The notes beneath the pieces were generated by a model. The model saw nothing but the letters and a program-made list of their open reading frames with translations. It was not told the DNA's origin and ran no database searches. 64,000 nt of DNA from an uncultured Prevotellaceae bacterium (GTDB lineage: Bacteria > Bacteroidota > Bacteroidia > Bacteroidales > Bacteroidaceae), in NCBI GenBank assembly GCA_946415705.1, contig CAMKTN010000006.1, positions 25,873 through 89,872 on the forward strand. The letters run 5' to 3'. Below, piece after piece: positions 53,997 to 63,545 of the stretch; within the stretch, counting starts at the first letter, position 1; every line of letters begins with the position of its first letter. A program made the position numbers and the translations under genes.

Positions 53997-55460
53997 TCAT
54001 CCCACCGTATTCTCCAGGGAGACAGCGAGCAACTTCTGAGCCTCGACAGCAAACTCCATGGGCAGCTTGTTCAGCACATCCTTGGCATAGCCATTGACAA
54101 TGAGCCCCACGGCATCTTCTTGCGGGATGCCGCGCTGCTGGCAGTAGAAGAGCTGGTCCTCGCTGATCTTCGACGTGGTGGCCTCGTGCTCCACGATGGC
54201 CGACGGGTTCTGGATGTCCATGTAGGGGAAGGTGTGGGCGCCGCAGGTGCTGCTCAGCAGCAGGCTGTCGCAGCTGGAATAGTTGCGGGCACCCTCAGCC
54301 TTCGGTGCCACGCGCACCAGACCGCGGTACGAGTTCTGCGAGCGGCCGGCACTGATGCCTTTGGAGATAATTGTGGAGCTGGTGCGAGGCGCAAGGTGTA
54401 TCATCTTAGTACCTGTGTCGGCCTGCTGGTAGTTGTTGGTGACGGCGACACTGTAGAACTCGGCATGCGAACCTTCACCCGCCAACACACATGAGGGATA
54501 CTTCCATGTGATGGCCGAGCCCGTTTCCACCTGTGTCCATGACAGCTTGCTGTTCTCGCCGCGCAGCAACCCACGCTTCGTCACGAGGTTCAGCACGCCG
54601 CCCTTGCCCTCCTTGTCGCCGGGGTACCAGTTCTGCACCGTCGAGTACTTCACCTCAGCACGGTTCTCCACGACAATCTCCACGATGGCTGCATGCAGCT
54701 GGTTCTCATCGCGCATGGGAGCTGTGCAACCCTCAAGGTAGCTCACATAGGCATCCTCGTCGCACACGATGAGCGTGCGCTCGAACTGCCCTGTGCCCTG
54801 GGCGTTGATGCGGAAGTAGGTGGAGAGTTCCATGGGACAGCGCACACCTTTGGGGATATATACGAACGAGCCGTCGGAGAACACAGCGCTGTTCAAGGCA
54901 GCAAAAAAATTGTCGCGGTAGGGAACGACCGAGCCGAGGTACTTCCTCACCAGTTCCGGATGCTCGCGCACTGCCTCGCTGATGCTGCAGAAGATGATGC
55001 CCATCGCGGCCAGCTTCTCGCGGAACGTGGTCTTCACCGACACACTGTCCATCACCGCATCCACCGCCGTGCCGCTCAGCGCCAGACGTTCCTCCAGCGG
55101 GATGCCCAGCTTGTCGAACGTCTTCATCAGCTCAGGGTCGATATCATCAACGCTCTTCGGGCCCTCCTTCTTCTTCGCCGCTGTGGGGTCGGCATAGTAG
55201 GAGATAGCCTGATAGTCGATGTCGGGCATCTGCAGATGGCCCCACGCCGGCTGCTCCTGTGTCTGCCAGTAGCGGAACGCCTTCAGGCGGAACTCCAGCA
55301 ACCACTCCGGTTCCCCCTTCTTCGCGGATATCAGGCGCACGGTATCCTCTGTGAGACCGCGGTCGATGACCTCCGTCTCGATGTCTGTCGTGAAGCCGAA
55401 CTCATAGGATTTATCGGCCACCGAGCGCACATATTCATTCTTTTCTTCTGTCTTACTCAT
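53997..55460 (-). CDS. sufB: Fe-S cluster assembly scaffold SufB
   Basis: 487 aa of the SUF scaffold. [26 protein letters not shown] text is split here as [17 protein letters not shown] and [29 protein letters not shown] and the C-terminal [19 protein letters not shown] are also seen. Start [12 protein letters not shown]. sufC and sufD normally follow at once; here a GH29 gene follows, so they are elsewhere or this locus is split. Confidence 0.95.
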   Translation of the reverse strand: MSKTEEKNEYVRSVADKSYEFGFTTDIETEVIDRGLTEDTVRLISAKKGEPEWLLEFRLKAFRYWQTQEQPAWGHLQMPDIDYQAISYYADPTAAKKKEGPKSVDDIDPELMKTFDKLGIPLEERLALSGTAVDAVMDSVSVKTTFREKLAAMGIIFCSISEAVREHPELVRKYLGSVVPYRDNFFAALNSAVFSDGSFVYIPKGVRCPMELSTYFRINAQGTGQFERTLIVCDEDAYVSYLEGCTAPMRDENQLHAAIVEIVVENRAEVKYSTVQNWYPGDKEGKGGVLNLVTKRGLLRGENSKLSWTQVETGSAITWKYPSCVLAGEGSHAEFYSVAVTNNYQQADTGTKMIHLAPRTSSTIISKGISAGRSQNSYRGLVRVAPKAEGARNYSSCDSLLLSSTCGAHTFPYMDIQNPSAIVEHEATTSKISEDQLFYCQQRGIPQEDAVGLIVNGYAKDVLNKLPMEFAVEAQKLLAVSLENTVG

Positions 55461-55484
55461 GTGTGCATTCGCATTTTTCGGGTG

Positions 55485-55516
55485 CAAAGATAGCGTTTCC
55501 CCGCAACGCGGCCAAA
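55485..55516 (-). promoter_or_regulatory. sufB promoter
   Basis: Minus-strand TTTG 55513-55516 and TATCTTTG 55485-55492 with a 20 nt spacer. Confidence 0.75.
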
Positions 55517-55728
55517 CAACGCGCCAAAAATCATCCCCTCACTGCAAAAAGCAACATCACAGGCACTGCAAAAGCAACATCACCGGCGCCCTCGAATTAA
55601 AGATTTCTTAACAATCTTCATGCGCACACCGCACTGGAATGCACACGAAGTGGTGACCTGTGCGGTGGATGCATTCTTCTGCCACCCTCTGATTTTTTGT
55701 TCCCAAAAGTAAATTTCATCCTTTTTCC

Positions 55729-55759
55729 TTTGCCCGCATCAATTTAATCCCTACTTTTG
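55729..55759 (+). promoter_or_regulatory. promoter of the MNT/HEPN pair
   Basis: TTTG at 55729-55732 and TACTTTTG at 55752-55759, spacer 19 nt. Confidence 0.75.
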
Positions 55760-55771
55760 TGGCGTGAAACA

Positions 55772-56080
55772 ATGATAAAGCCAATGAGTACCGACGTGAT
55801 GATACAGAAAATTGCCGAGTATTTCAAGACGCAGCCCGTCCTGAAAGCATGGCTCTTCGGTTCATATTCACGGGGCGAAGAGCGGCCGGACAGCGATGTG
55901 GACATCCTCGTGACCTTGGATTACAGCCAATCAATTGGATTACGTTTTTTCGGCATGTATGAGGATTTAAAAGACTTATTGGGCCGTAATGTCGATTTGG
56001 TATCAGATCGAACACTGGCACCTTTTGCCCGTGAGAGTGCAGACCATGATAAAAAGCTAATCTATGAGAGAACCGCTTAG
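55772..56080 (+). CDS. minimal nucleotidyltransferase (MntA-like antitoxin)
   Basis: 102 aa nucleotidyltransferase with LFGSYSRGEERPDSDVDILV (GSxxxGxx...SDxD). With the HEPN gene it forms the MNT/HEPN toxin-antitoxin type, where MNT adenylylates and neutralises the toxin. An earlier GTG overlaps the -7 box, so the start at 55772 was chosen. Overlaps the HEPN gene by 17 bp. Confidence 0.85.
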   Translation: MIKPMSTDVMIQKIAEYFKTQPVLKAWLFGSYSRGEERPDSDVDILVTLDYSQSIGLRFFGMYEDLKDLLGRNVDLVSDRTLAPFARESADHDKKLIYERTA

Positions 56081-56444
56081 AGACCGTGAACGGTTAGTTC
56101 ACATGAAGACTGCAATAGAACGCATTCTTCGATATACTTCGGGTAAATCCTATGAAGATTTAGTCTCTGATGACATGATGTATTATGCTGTTGTAAAGAA
56201 TATAGAGATTATTGGTGAAGCAGCTAATATGCTAACCCCGTCTTTCCAACAGGCTCACCCGGAAACCCCGTGGAAGATGGTAAAGGGAATGAGGAATTAT
56301 ATCGTTCACGAGTATTTCCAAATCGATGACATCGTTGTTTGGGATGTCGTTAAAAATAACATTCCAGAACTTCGTGAGCAGGTGATTCGTTATCTCACAG
56401 ACACCAATTGGGACGAATGGGAGTCGCAGAGAATAGATACATAA
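56064..56444 (+). CDS. HEPN-domain RNase-like toxin (HepT family)
   Basis: 126 aa all-helical DUF86 protein with the RNase motif RNYIVHEYF (R-x4-H-x-Y). Partner of the MNT gene. Confidence 0.85.
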   Translation: MREPLRDRERLVHMKTAIERILRYTSGKSYEDLVSDDMMYYAVVKNIEIIGEAANMLTPSFQQAHPETPWKMVKGMRNYIVHEYFQIDDIVVWDVVKNNIPELREQVIRYLTDTNWDEWESQRIDT

Positions 56445-56545
56445 TTATTAAACATTAAACCTCTTAAACAGTTTATGAAATAAACCACATTAGATAGACA
56501 TACAGACAGAAGCGTCCGCTTAGATTCTTTTTTCTTCTGATATCT

Positions 56546-56576
56546 GCCTCTCCGCCACAATCGGAGAGGCATTTTT
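56546..56576 (+). terminator. intrinsic terminator after the MNT/HEPN pair
   Basis: 9 bp stem GCCTCTCCG/CGGAGAGGC, followed by ATTTTTG. Confidence 0.9.
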
Positions 56577-56605
56577 GTGGCCAACCACAAAAAATCTTTG
56601 ATTCT

Positions 56606-56637
56606 TTTGGCTGATTCGGAAAACATTCCTACTTTTG
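56606..56637 (+). promoter_or_regulatory. promoter of the dockerin/InlB-repeat gene
   Basis: TTTG at 56606-56609, TACTTTTG at 56630-56637, spacer 20 nt. It leaves a leader of about 360 nt. Confidence 0.75.
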
Positions 56638-56799
56638 CGGCGTGATACCTCAGATACACCACATTCTTACATGATGTGAGGTTGGTGATTGACGAGGTTG
56701 GCGGACAGCGGTCTGCCCACAACTTATCGAAATCAAACGAAGCGTTATGCTCTTCTCTTGCAAGCTGAAAACGTAGGAAACTTTCAACATTGCAAATCC

Positions 56800-56920
56800 C
56801 CGGAGGACCTACTTACGTAGGAACTCTGAGTGAAAAAAGAAAAGACCTAACAGCTTCACGCGTTAGCGTGGAACTGGCCTTAATCATCTTTTTCACTCGG
56901 GTTCATCCTACGTACCTCAG
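56800..56920 (+). ncRNA. structured 5' leader element, unknown class
   Basis: 56814-56839 (TACGTAGGAACTCTGAGTGA plus AAAAAG) pairs with 56888-56914, with a small asymmetric bulge; a nested hairpin TTCACGC-GTTA-GCGTGGA lies inside (about 56854-56872) and outer GAGG/CCTC pairs extend it. A further small hairpin GGAAC-ATACA-GTTCC lies at 56930-56944. It sits between promoter and start codon, in the leader of the secreted protein gene. Could be a cis-regulatory RNA. Confidence 0.6.
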
Positions 56921-57002
56921 CTTGAAGATGGAACATACAGTTCCACGCTTCATCGTATCAATAAAGTTTTCCTTGGAGCTGGGAGGACACATAAAACTAA
57001 CT

Positions 57003-60000
57003 ATGAAACCTAAACGAATCCTCTCTTCTCTTGCACTTGTAAGTGCAATGTCTATGGGTACATGTGCCATGGCACAAAGTTGGGATGAGCCCGTAAAGCC
57101 CACGTATCCCACCCGTCCCGCTTTTGAAGGCGCATGGGTAACTCCTGAAGTCGGGAAATCCTACTACATCTACAATGTAGGCGCCGCGCAGTTTATGGGC
57201 TGCGGTCGCGACTGGGGAACACGTACGATCACTACGACAGACTCTATTGTGTCGCCAACTGGTACTCAATTCAAGCGTGCGACTAACAAGAACGCTGCTG
57301 TTCCCTACACCATTTCATCGATTGGTGAACAGGGTTATGTACGCTTTGCCGTTCAGAATATAGATTTGTCAGGATTTGTCACAGGTTTTGCTGACGGCAA
57401 TGCATCATGGCAAGACGGTAATGACGGTCGCGCCGCTAACTGGCAGCTGATTCCTAGCAATGGCAACGATTTCCTGCTTCACGATGCTTTGACAGACCCG
57501 TATGATGCCGAAGCATACGTGGAAGACAATCCTGCAACCGAGGAAAACGAGCAGGACGCTGTCAAGAGCAAGTTCGGCGTACTGGGTATTGATGCCATTG
57601 AGAACGGGTCCTACACATGGACTGATGCATGGGCAGGTAGCAAGAACGGAAAGAGCTACAAGGTAGCTTGGAAGTTTGTGGAAGCCTCTGATGATGTCGC
57701 CAAGGCCATTCGTGCATGGCGTAATGAAACACAGGCTACGTTGGATGAGGAAACTGAGGCATACAATGTTGCATTGGGTATTTACAATGCAAGAGTAAGG
57801 CTGTATGCCACCCTAAACGAGGCTGTAGCTGCAGAGGTTGACTATACCGATGCATCTGCCATCTATCAGAAGGGCGATGCTACAGTGGAAGAGGTTCTAA
57901 CGGCTAACAGCCAACTTCTCGTTCAGGTGAAAATAGCCACAGCCAATCTTCCCGTGGACATCACCGGCGTTCTGCAGAACCCCGACTTCGAAATCGCCAC
58001 AGCCAGAGGCGAAGTACCTCCCGAATGGGATATCACCATCACTGGTAAGGATTGCGGTCAGCAGAACCGTACGGACACTAATGCCGAAACAGGCCTTTCC
58101 ATCACCAACTTTATTGAGGCATGGCATCCCAGTGCCCTCGGCGACGGTGTCATCGCACAGACTGTCTATGGCCTGCCCCAAGGTATCTACCGTCTGGAGT
58201 GCGACGCTTCCATCTGCCACGACCCCGCCAACGGTGACGGTTCAGATATCGTAGGTGCTGGTTTGTTCATTGAGTCTGAGAGTCTGACAAAAAGAGTCCC
58301 AATTGGCACACCTCGTCTCGGTATTGACCACTTCAGTGTTCCATTCGTCAATAATGACGAAACCCCTATACAACTCGGCCTTTACGCTGAAAATACGAAT
58401 GCCAATTGGATATCTGCAGACAACTTTCGGCTGTTCTATGATGGTCCACTTCCGAACATATATACAGATGCCACGGAGTTCTCCATTAAGGCTGGCGAGA
58501 GTGAATTCATCGAGTTGGGATTGAATAACCAACTATCCAACCTCGTCGCCTTCCAAATGGATCTGACCCTGCCTGAAGGCATTGGCATAGACAAGACAGG
58601 GTGTTCGCTATCCTCTCGCATCACGGATGCAGAGCAGACACTGACAATCGGTAAGTTGGAGAACGGAGCATACCGTTTGACGTCTTCTTCCCTGTCACTT
58701 ACGCCCATCAGTGGCAATTTAGGCGAACTGGTTACCCTGAAGCTTACAGCTGAAGAGGGTTGCGTGGGTGGTACAGCTACAATTAGCAACATCCGCTTCT
58801 CAACTGCAGACTCCGAACGCGTGACACTTGATGATACTTCGTTCGACATTTCTGTTAAGTACGACATCATCTATAAAGTAGATAACCAAGATTACAAGAC
58901 AGAAAGCATCGCCTATGGTGCTGACATCATTCCTCAATCAGATGCGACAAGAGAGGGCTATACATTCTCTGGCTGGAGCGAGATTCCCGAAACGATGCCA
59001 AATCATGATGTTGTGGTGACGGGTACCTTCAGCATCAACAGCTACACATTGACATACGAATTAGATGGAGAGGTGTATAAATCAACATCTGTCGTCTATG
59101 GCACCGCCATCACTCCAGAGGAAGATTTAATAAAGGAAGGGTACACCTTCAGTGGCTGGAGCGAGATTCCTGAGACGATGCCGGCAAAAGATGTCACCAT
59201 CATCGGTTCCTTCACTATTAACAGCTACACTTTGACGTATGAATTAGATGGTGAGGTTTATAAGTCAACAAGTGTTGAATATGGTACGGCCATCACCCCA
59301 GAGGAAGATTTGACAAAGGAGGGGTACACCTTCAGCGGATGGAGCGAGATACCTGAAACGATGCCGGCAAAAGATGTCGTGGTAACAGGCTCCTTCTCAG
59401 TGAACAGCTACACATTAACATACAAAGTAGATGGGGAAGACTATAAGACGGCTATCATTGTCTATGGGTCACCATTGACTCCCGAAACTGAACCGACCAA
59501 AGAAGGTTACACATTCACGGGATGGAGTGAGATTCCAGAGACGATGCCGGCAAAGGATGTAGTGATCACTGGCAACTTCTATCTCTATGGCGACGTGAAC
59601 ATGGATACGGAAGTGGACGTCGTGGACGTGGTGGATATTGCTCGTTATGTGGTGGGGACTCCATCTGCAAAGTTCCTTGAGAAACTGGCTGACTTGAATG
59701 CCGACGATACGGTGAACCTCGGAGATGCTGTGGTGCTGGTGAACCACATTGCAGGCGACCAGAGTTTCGTGAAGGCCATGTATGCACCACGCCGTGCCGA
59801 GGTGAGCAGCGAGGTGCTGAAGCTGAGCAAATATGGTGATAACATCTCGTTGAAGCTTACTACCGACAAGGCTTACACAGCCTTCCAGCTTGACCTCGTG
59901 CTTCCTGAAGACACCGACATTGAACAGCTGATGCTCAATCCCAAAGGCGAACAGAAGCACCAACTCATCTACAATAAGTTGGAGCCGGGTCGCTATCGTG

Positions 60001-60311
60001 TGGCAGTCTTCTCACCTGCGAACCGCACATTCGAGGACTATGGCGATGAACTCCTCTCCTTCATCTCGGAAAGCGAGAATAGCATGAGTATTATCGCTGA
60101 GAGAATCCAGTTCTTCGACACACTTGGCAACGGCTATATGTTTGACACCGTAGGCGTTGAGCTGGAGACAGGCGTTGCAACCCTGAAGACTGGCACCTCT
60201 GCCAAGACAGATGTCTATGATCTACAAGGTCGCAAGTTCACTCAGCCTCAACGTGGCGTGAACATCATCCGCTCCGCCGATGGCACAACGCGCAAAGTGC
60301 TGGTGAAGTAA
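57003..60311 (+). CDS. secreted cohesin-like/InlB-repeat/dockerin protein, likely T9SS cargo
   Basis: 1102 aa. Signal peptide MKPKRILSSLALVSAMSMG ending CAMAQ; the upstream in-frame extension lies in the leader and is not used. After an N-terminal region comes a cohesin-like module (YTDATEFSIKAGESEFIELG...), four InlB/Listeria-Bacteroides repeats of about 60 aa (GYTFSGWSEIPETMPAKDV; residues about 620-859), a type I dockerin with two Asx-loops (GDVNMDTEVDVVDVV and DLNADDTVNLGDAV), a second cohesin-like module and a tail (DLQGRKFTQPQRGVNIIRSA) resembling T9SS tails. Suggests assembly with partners on the surface. Confidence 0.85.
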   Translation: MKPKRILSSLALVSAMSMGTCAMAQSWDEPVKPTYPTRPAFEGAWVTPEVGKSYYIYNVGAAQFMGCGRDWGTRTITTTDSIVSPTGTQFKRATNKNAAVPYTISSIGEQGYVRFAVQNIDLSGFVTGFADGNASWQDGNDGRAANWQLIPSNGNDFLLHDALTDPYDAEAYVEDNPATEENEQDAVKSKFGVLGIDAIENGSYTWTDAWAGSKNGKSYKVAWKFVEASDDVAKAIRAWRNETQATLDEETEAYNVALGIYNARVRLYATLNEAVAAEVDYTDASAIYQKGDATVEEVLTANSQLLVQVKIATANLPVDITGVLQNPDFEIATARGEVPPEWDITITGKDCGQQNRTDTNAETGLSITNFIEAWHPSALGDGVIAQTVYGLPQGIYRLECDASICHDPANGDGSDIVGAGLFIESESLTKRVPIGTPRLGIDHFSVPFVNNDETPIQLGLYAENTNANWISADNFRLFYDGPLPNIYTDATEFSIKAGESEFIELGLNNQLSNLVAFQMDLTLPEGIGIDKTGCSLSSRITDAEQTLTIGKLENGAYRLTSSSLSLTPISGNLGELVTLKLTAEEGCVGGTATISNIRFSTADSERVTLDDTSFDISVKYDIIYKVDNQDYKTESIAYGADIIPQSDATREGYTFSGWSEIPETMPNHDVVVTGTFSINSYTLTYELDGEVYKSTSVVYGTAITPEEDLIKEGYTFSGWSEIPETMPAKDVTIIGSFTINSYTLTYELDGEVYKSTSVEYGTAITPEEDLTKEGYTFSGWSEIPETMPAKDVVVTGSFSVNSYTLTYKVDGEDYKTAIIVYGSPLTPETEPTKEGYTFTGWSEIPETMPAKDVVITGNFYLYGDVNMDTEVDVVDVVDIARYVVGTPSAKFLEKLADLNADDTVNLGDAVVLVNHIAGDQSFVKAMYAPRRAEVSSEVLKLSKYGDNISLKLTTDKAYTAFQLDLVLPEDTDIEQLMLNPKGEQKHQLIYNKLEPGRYRVAVFSPANRTFEDYGDELLSFISESENSMSIIAERIQFFDTLGNGYMFDTVGVELETGVATLKTGTSAKTDVYDLQGRKFTQPQRGVNIIRSADGTTRKVLVK
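58866..59580 (+). repeat. four InlB-type repeat units in the DNA
   Basis: Units of roughly 177-180 bp with high identity, especially units 2 and 3 (YELDGEVYKSTSV(V/E)YG). Recombination could change their number. Confidence 0.9.
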
Positions 60312-60334
60312 TAATCCTCTTTCGAATTAACAAT

Positions 60335-60370
60335 CTGCCGCCAATGTCCGTGATGGAGCATTGGCGGCAG
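60335..60370 (+). terminator. CTGCCGCCAATG hairpin before the ATPase gene
   Basis: Perfect 12 bp arms around a 12 nt loop, 24 nt after the stop. The stem reappears at 61841-61878. No T tail, so it may be a repeat more than a terminator. Confidence 0.7.
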
Positions 60371-60420
60371 TGGTGTACAGAGGAAATATGGCGGCGTTGC
60401 ACACATTTTTGACATAATCT

Positions 60421-60451
60421 TTTGCTGATTCAGATGAATGCGCTACTTTTG
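60421..60451 (+). promoter_or_regulatory. promoter of the ATPase gene
   Basis: TTTG at 60421-60424, TACTTTTG at 60444-60451, spacer 19 nt. Confidence 0.75.
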
Positions 60452-60492
60452 CATCTGAGAATCACGCGTAAATACGCAAAGTTTTCGGAAGT

Positions 60493-61806
60493 ATGAGTCG
60501 AATAGAAAGGAATTTTTATCTCACCCAACTCATTGAAAAACGCGACAATGGGCGCGTAAAGGTGGTTACGGGCATTCGTAGATGTGGGAAGTCGGTACTG
60601 CTATTTGATATATATGGTGACTACCTAAAATCCGAAGGCATTACTGACGACCAGATGATTGTACTGAAACTCGATGTGGCAAGGAATGCCCGCTACCGTA
60701 ATCCCTTGGAGTTGGACAGATACCTGCGTGACCAGATAACGGACACCAAGAAGCGATACTACGTCATGCTGGATGAAATTCAGGAAGTGGAACCTATTCC
60801 CAACCCTTGGCTTGATGACGAGAACGCCACCATTGGTTTTGCAGATATCCTGTTGGGATTGCTGGACATCAAGAATGTGGATGTCTATGTAACTGGCAGT
60901 AACTCGAAAATGCTCTCGACAGATGTGATGACAGAATTCAAGGACAGGGGCGACGAGATACATGTGAATCCGCTGATGTACAAGGAATTCTATTCGGCTT
61001 ATCAGGGTGATAAGAGTCGTGCATGGGCGGAATTTGTTACATACGGAGGGTTGCCAAGGCTGATGGCTCTTAAATCGGACAGAGAGAAGAGCCAGTATCT
61101 TCATGATTTGATACAGAAGACTTATCTGACCGATGTGATTGAGCGCAATCATATCCAGAAGGATATCTCTGTGCTGGATGATTTGCTGAACATTGTGGCG
61201 AGCAGTATAGGTTCGCTAACCAACCCGAAGAAGCTCGAGAAGACCTTTGCCACTGTGAAGCAGACGAAGATAGATGATGCTACCATCAGTATCTATTTGA
61301 ACTATTTCGCTGAGGCTTATCTGCTACGACAGGCCCGACAATATAACATTAAAGGCAGGAAGTATATCAATACCCCTCAAAAGTATTTCCTAACCGATGT
61401 GGGGCTGCGAAACGCCCAACTCAACTTCCGTCAGCAGGAGGAAACACACCTAATGGAGAACGTCATCTATAATGAGTTGTGTGTCCGCGGATTCAACGTG
61501 GATGTTGGTGTGGTGGAGTATAACTATAAGGATGAGCAGGGTAAGAGCAAACGGACTAAGTTGGAGGTTGACTTTGTGGTCAATCGTGGCAATCGCCGTT
61601 GCTACATTCAGTCGGCCTTTGCAATCCCTGACGAGGTGAAGAGGTTGCAGGAAACCAATTCTCTGCGGCGAATCAACGACTCCTATCGCAAGATTGTTGT
61701 CGTGCGTCATCACATTGTTCCGTGGTACGATGAGAATGGTATCTACTACATCGGCCTGGAAGATTTCTGTCTGGGCTATATTGACGAGTTAGACAATTCG
61801 CTGTAA
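60493..61806 (+). CDS. AAA_14/DUF4143 ATPase
   Basis: 437 aa with Walker A GIRRCGKSVLLFDIY near residue 27, Walker B YYVMLDEIQEVEP and VYVTGSNSKMLS (sensor). The C-terminal half is the DUF4143 domain (KYFLTDVGLRNAQLNF, LEVDFVV, an endonuclease-fold-like EVDFV). Standalone family common in Bacteroidetes; function not established. Confidence 0.88.
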   Translation: MSRIERNFYLTQLIEKRDNGRVKVVTGIRRCGKSVLLFDIYGDYLKSEGITDDQMIVLKLDVARNARYRNPLELDRYLRDQITDTKKRYYVMLDEIQEVEPIPNPWLDDENATIGFADILLGLLDIKNVDVYVTGSNSKMLSTDVMTEFKDRGDEIHVNPLMYKEFYSAYQGDKSRAWAEFVTYGGLPRLMALKSDREKSQYLHDLIQKTYLTDVIERNHIQKDISVLDDLLNIVASSIGSLTNPKKLEKTFATVKQTKIDDATISIYLNYFAEAYLLRQARQYNIKGRKYINTPQKYFLTDVGLRNAQLNFRQQEETHLMENVIYNELCVRGFNVDVGVVEYNYKDEQGKSKRTKLEVDFVVNRGNRRCYIQSAFAIPDEVKRLQETNSLRRINDSYRKIVVVRHHIVPWYDENGIYYIGLEDFCLGYIDELDNSL

Positions 61807-61840
61807 AGAATATCACATTTTACGCATCCCCAACACTCAC

Positions 61841-61878
61841 CTGCCGCCAATGCTCCATCATGAGAGCATTGGCGGCAG
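61841..61878 (+). terminator. CTGCCGCCAATG hairpin after the ATPase gene
   Basis: CTGCCGCCAATGCTC/GAGCATTGGCGGCAG, perfect 15 bp stem and 8 nt loop. Its outer 12 bp equal those of the hairpin before the gene. Confidence 0.75.
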
Positions 61879-62020
61879 TGCAGTTTACTATTCTGCGTAG
61901 GGTTCGTAGGGCTTTTCATAAAACTTTTTTTCACGACCAATTACTTTGCCGCATTTCAGTACGCAGCAACACTTCTTTTTGTCTCATTTTGAGGTCGGAA
62001 GTGAAAAAAATATCAATCCT

Positions 62021-62053
62021 TTTGGCCGAATCTCAAAAGAATGTGTAGCTTTG
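62021..62053 (+). promoter_or_regulatory. promoter of the lipoprotein gene
   Basis: TTTG at 62021-62024 and TAGCTTTG at 62046-62053, spacer 21 nt. Confidence 0.7.
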
Positions 62054-62098
62054 CAGCGAGAATACAGCAACACATAATAAACATCAATGATTTACAGT

Positions 62099-62827
62099 AT
62101 GAAAACGAAAAAATGGACAACGTTAATGAGCCTGGTACTTATGGCAACTGTGGCACTTGGAACCATCGCTTGTAGCAAGGAGAATGAAAAGGACAATACT
62201 CCTGCGGAAGACCCTGTTAATTATGAGGAAGTCCTCGTAGGCACTTGGCGAGGTATGAGCAAGAACTTTGATGAAGAGTCAATTACTGTTAATGCAGTTT
62301 TCAATGCGGACAAGACGGGAAAGGTGAATTGGATTGGGCCTGTTCTATACAGCGCTGTTCTTTCGAAATGGTATGTTTCCGATAAGAAAATATACATGGA
62401 ATCATCCAAATTCGACGAGCCGATGATTTGGAATATTTACAACTATTCCCCCGAAAATAGCAGTATTACCGTCTGTAGTAGCCATTACAGCGAAAAGAGA
62501 TGGGAAGTGTGGGGACAATTTGATTTGAAAAAAGTCGATGCAGGCGGCGGAGGCTCTTCATCAACAGAGGATGATGTAGAAAGCACTCTGGCATTGGTCA
62601 TCACACATTATAGTTCTACAGGAAGGTATGATGACTCAAGCAAGACTTGTTATAAGAAGACATCGGGCAGCAGGGTGGTACTGTACTCGGATCCGTCTTG
62701 TAACCTCCTGATAGGCTTAGCCAGTCGTAATACCGATTCTACTAAGGGTTCCTACAGGGTGTCGGCATATGATTATCGGGTGATAGACGCAGGATCCGGC
62801 TATACCCGTTACTATTACTTCGATTAG
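62099..62827 (+). CDS. lipocalin-like lipoprotein, function unknown
   Basis: 242 aa with a lipobox (VALGTIAC, Cys at about residue 25) and an N-terminal part LVGTWRGMSKNFDEES...FNADKTGKVNW resembling Bacteroidetes lipocalin-like domains. A Gly-Ser linker (GGGGSSS) separates a second Ser/Tyr-rich domain. Start at MKTKKWTTLM, since four upstream codons precede it. Confidence 0.78.
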   Translation: MKTKKWTTLMSLVLMATVALGTIACSKENEKDNTPAEDPVNYEEVLVGTWRGMSKNFDEESITVNAVFNADKTGKVNWIGPVLYSAVLSKWYVSDKKIYMESSKFDEPMIWNIYNYSPENSSITVCSSHYSEKRWEVWGQFDLKKVDAGGGGSSSTEDDVESTLALVITHYSSTGRYDDSSKTCYKKTSGSRVVLYSDPSCNLLIGLASRNTDSTKGSYRVSAYDYRVIDAGSGYTRYYYFD

Positions 62828-62859
62828 CGTTTCTCATAGCTGCGACTAAAAACAAAAAA

Positions 62860-62889
62860 GCCGCCTCCGTTGATTGCTACGGAGGCGGC
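62860..62889. terminator. terminator between convergent genes
   Basis: Perfect 11 bp stem GCCGCCTCCGT/ACGGAGGCGGC with 8 nt loop; preceded by A6 so the minus-strand reading ends in a U run. Confidence 0.9.
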
Positions 62890-62932
62890 TTCGTGTTCGA
62901 ATCTGATTCTATATCTTGTTTTATCCACGAAT

Positions 62933-63544
62933 TTACTTTCCCATGCTATTTATATTTTCCATCAACCTACCCAGTTCCGAGTAAGTATAATCTCTACCAT
63001 CCTTTTGCTTCTCATCCATTGAACGTTTAGCATTGGCGATAGCTTTTTCGAGACTACCACCATTACGCTCAAAGTAACCGTGAAGTCCCTTGGTTTTGAT
63101 GAAGAACTCTATCGTCTTTCGATACTCCACACATTGGTTGAGGTCTTTGAGCAATGGCTCTTGTTCGTCGTATGGACGTGAGGTGTAGCGGAAATAATAG
63201 AGGAAGAACAGTTCTGTGCATCGATGAGTTTCGAAGAACTCGACCTCGCAGTAGATACCTTTCTTTGGTTTGTCAATCGGCTTGGCGTACTTCGCCTTTA
63301 GCTTCTGGTATTGTGAACGCTCTGGCTCCTTGTCCTTCGTATCCATGTCGATGATGCAGAAGATATGGCTGTAACCCATTGCCACGCCCTCTGCAATCTT
63401 GGCTTCCAGTTCCTTGATATTGGTATGCTTCGGATAGTCTGGTTTGATAGTCAGACGCTTGAACACGTCGCATAGGGACTTGAAGTAGAAAAATTCCGTT
63501 GGTCCTTCGCCCAAGATGAGTGCTGTCTGTCGTAACTTTCCCAT
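62933..63544 (-). CDS. RloB-family protein, Toprim-like
   Basis: 203 aa. LILGEGPTEFFYFKSL with an early Glu and IFCIIDMDTKDKE with DxD are the Toprim-like acidic set; CEVEFFETHRCTELFFLYY is a conserved RloB phrase. It follows the ATPase with a 1 nt gap. RloA/RloB pairs were named from restriction loci and are suspected defence systems (known); nuclease role here is inference. Confidence 0.85.
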   Translation of the reverse strand: MGKLRQTALILGEGPTEFFYFKSLCDVFKRLTIKPDYPKHTNIKELEAKIAEGVAMGYSHIFCIIDMDTKDKEPERSQYQKLKAKYAKPIDKPKKGIYCEVEFFETHRCTELFFLYYFRYTSRPYDEQEPLLKDLNQCVEYRKTIEFFIKTKGLHGYFERNGGSLEKAIANAKRSMDEKQKDGRDYTYSELGRLMENINSMGK

Positions 63545-63545
63545 A

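Larger units (their letters stand above)
55461..55771. other. 311 bp divergent region between sufB and mntA
   Basis: Holds both promoters and two tandem copies of CACTGCAAAAGCAACATCAC (55540-55563 and 55564-55586). No gene is supported. Confidence 0.65.

Noticed and set aside
56790..57002. In-frame extension of the dockerin protein upstream of its signal peptide
   Set aside because: It runs through the structured leader; the ATG at 57003 begins a normal signal peptide.
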